From NCBI GenBank assembly GCA_030150965.1, contig JASLEW010000903.1, forward strand, positions 1 to 11,524: 11,524 nucleotides of DNA. Reading direction: 5' to 3'. The notes beneath the pieces are model-generated. The model worked only from the letters and a program-made list of their open reading frames with translations, made no database searches and was not told where the DNA came from. How positions within the stretch are numbered: the stretch's first letter is position 1; the number at the start of each line of letters is the position of its first letter. Below are positions 11,404 to 11,524 of the stretch, in pieces. This DNA is from Thermoanaerobaculia bacterium (GTDB taxonomy: Bacteria; Acidobacteriota; Thermoanaerobaculia; Multivoradales; UBA5704). The position numbers and the translations under genes are program-made.

Positions 11404-11524
11404 ATGGACGATTTCCTGGAGGCTCCTGGGGAGGCGGGCGAGGGCCGGCGGCAGACCGATTCCCCGGCGGCAGCGCCGCCGCGGGAGCAGCCGGCTCTGG
11501 CGCTGGAGGTTGCGGCGGCGCTGC
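11404..11524 (+). CDS. Unidentified protein, N-terminal part (partial, runs off right edge)
   Basis: Forty codons are visible from ATG 11404 without a stop (MDDFLEAPGEAGEGRRQTDS then an Ala/Pro-rich segment and LALEVAAAL). The beginning is acidic and low-complexity, as in the flexible heads of cytoplasmic proteins; no signal peptide is present. It begins close behind a -10-like TATATT. Function cannot be assigned from this part, and the start is supported only by position and frame. Confidence 0.45.
   Translation, partial: MDDFLEAPGEAGEGRRQTDSPAAAPPREQPALALEVAAAL

Overview
The window is very GC-rich DNA from an unidentified bacterium. The clearest taxonomic hint is the secreted LamG protein at 3791-4903. 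It ends in a beta-rich domain (residues about 263-367) that I associate with secreted proteins of Acidobacteriota, especially Thermoanaerobaculia-like lineages. The lipoprotein, Tat and Sec signals indicate a Gram-negative type envelope. No RNA gene, CRISPR array or housekeeping marker is visible, so this placement is only a suggestion.

Left chromosomal part (1-6780). A nonribosomal peptide synthetase starts on the minus strand at 339 and runs off the left edge. After a divergent promoter region comes a plus-strand pair: a Tat-exported cysteine-containing protein and a DUF6600-type Trp-rich lipoprotein. A Uma2-family nuclease-like gene follows. Convergent to it, on the minus strand, lie the LamG protein and a DUF885 metallopeptidase-like protein. 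Apart from the NRPS and Uma2, these are all predicted to be exported.

Accessory insert (6783-10493). This 3.7-kb block is bounded by perfect 24-bp inverted repeats, and an 8-bp direct repeat (CACCTCCG) sits immediately outside each end, as expected for a transposition event. Inside are a HicB-like gene with a HicA-like or unknown partner, the C-terminal remnant of an IS1-family-like transposase, and a probably leaderless ribbon-helix-helix (RHH) gene. Next comes a stretch with two strong hairpins and an iteron-like array of GGGTTWTTACCC sites. A minus-strand cluster follows, encoding four small overlapping genes (an unknown protein, an RHH protein, an XRE-type HTH protein and a 58-aa RHH-like protein) and, downstream, a 202-aa HTH/coiled-coil protein. 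Almost all the cargo looks DNA-binding, and there is no recognisable integrase, relaxase or intact transposase. The insert lies between the divergent DUF885 gene and the secreted-protein gene at 10609, so it probably entered their shared promoter region.

Right chromosomal part (10494-11524). One secreted protein of unknown function is complete, and the start of an unidentified plus-strand gene runs off the right edge.

The best candidate for an undescribed system is the insert, in particular the combination of short RHH/XRE regulators, phased repeats, paired hairpins and large palindromes. It could be a replication/partition or transfer module, or a self-regulated cargo operon on a non-autonomous transposon. 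The sequence alone does not decide between these.
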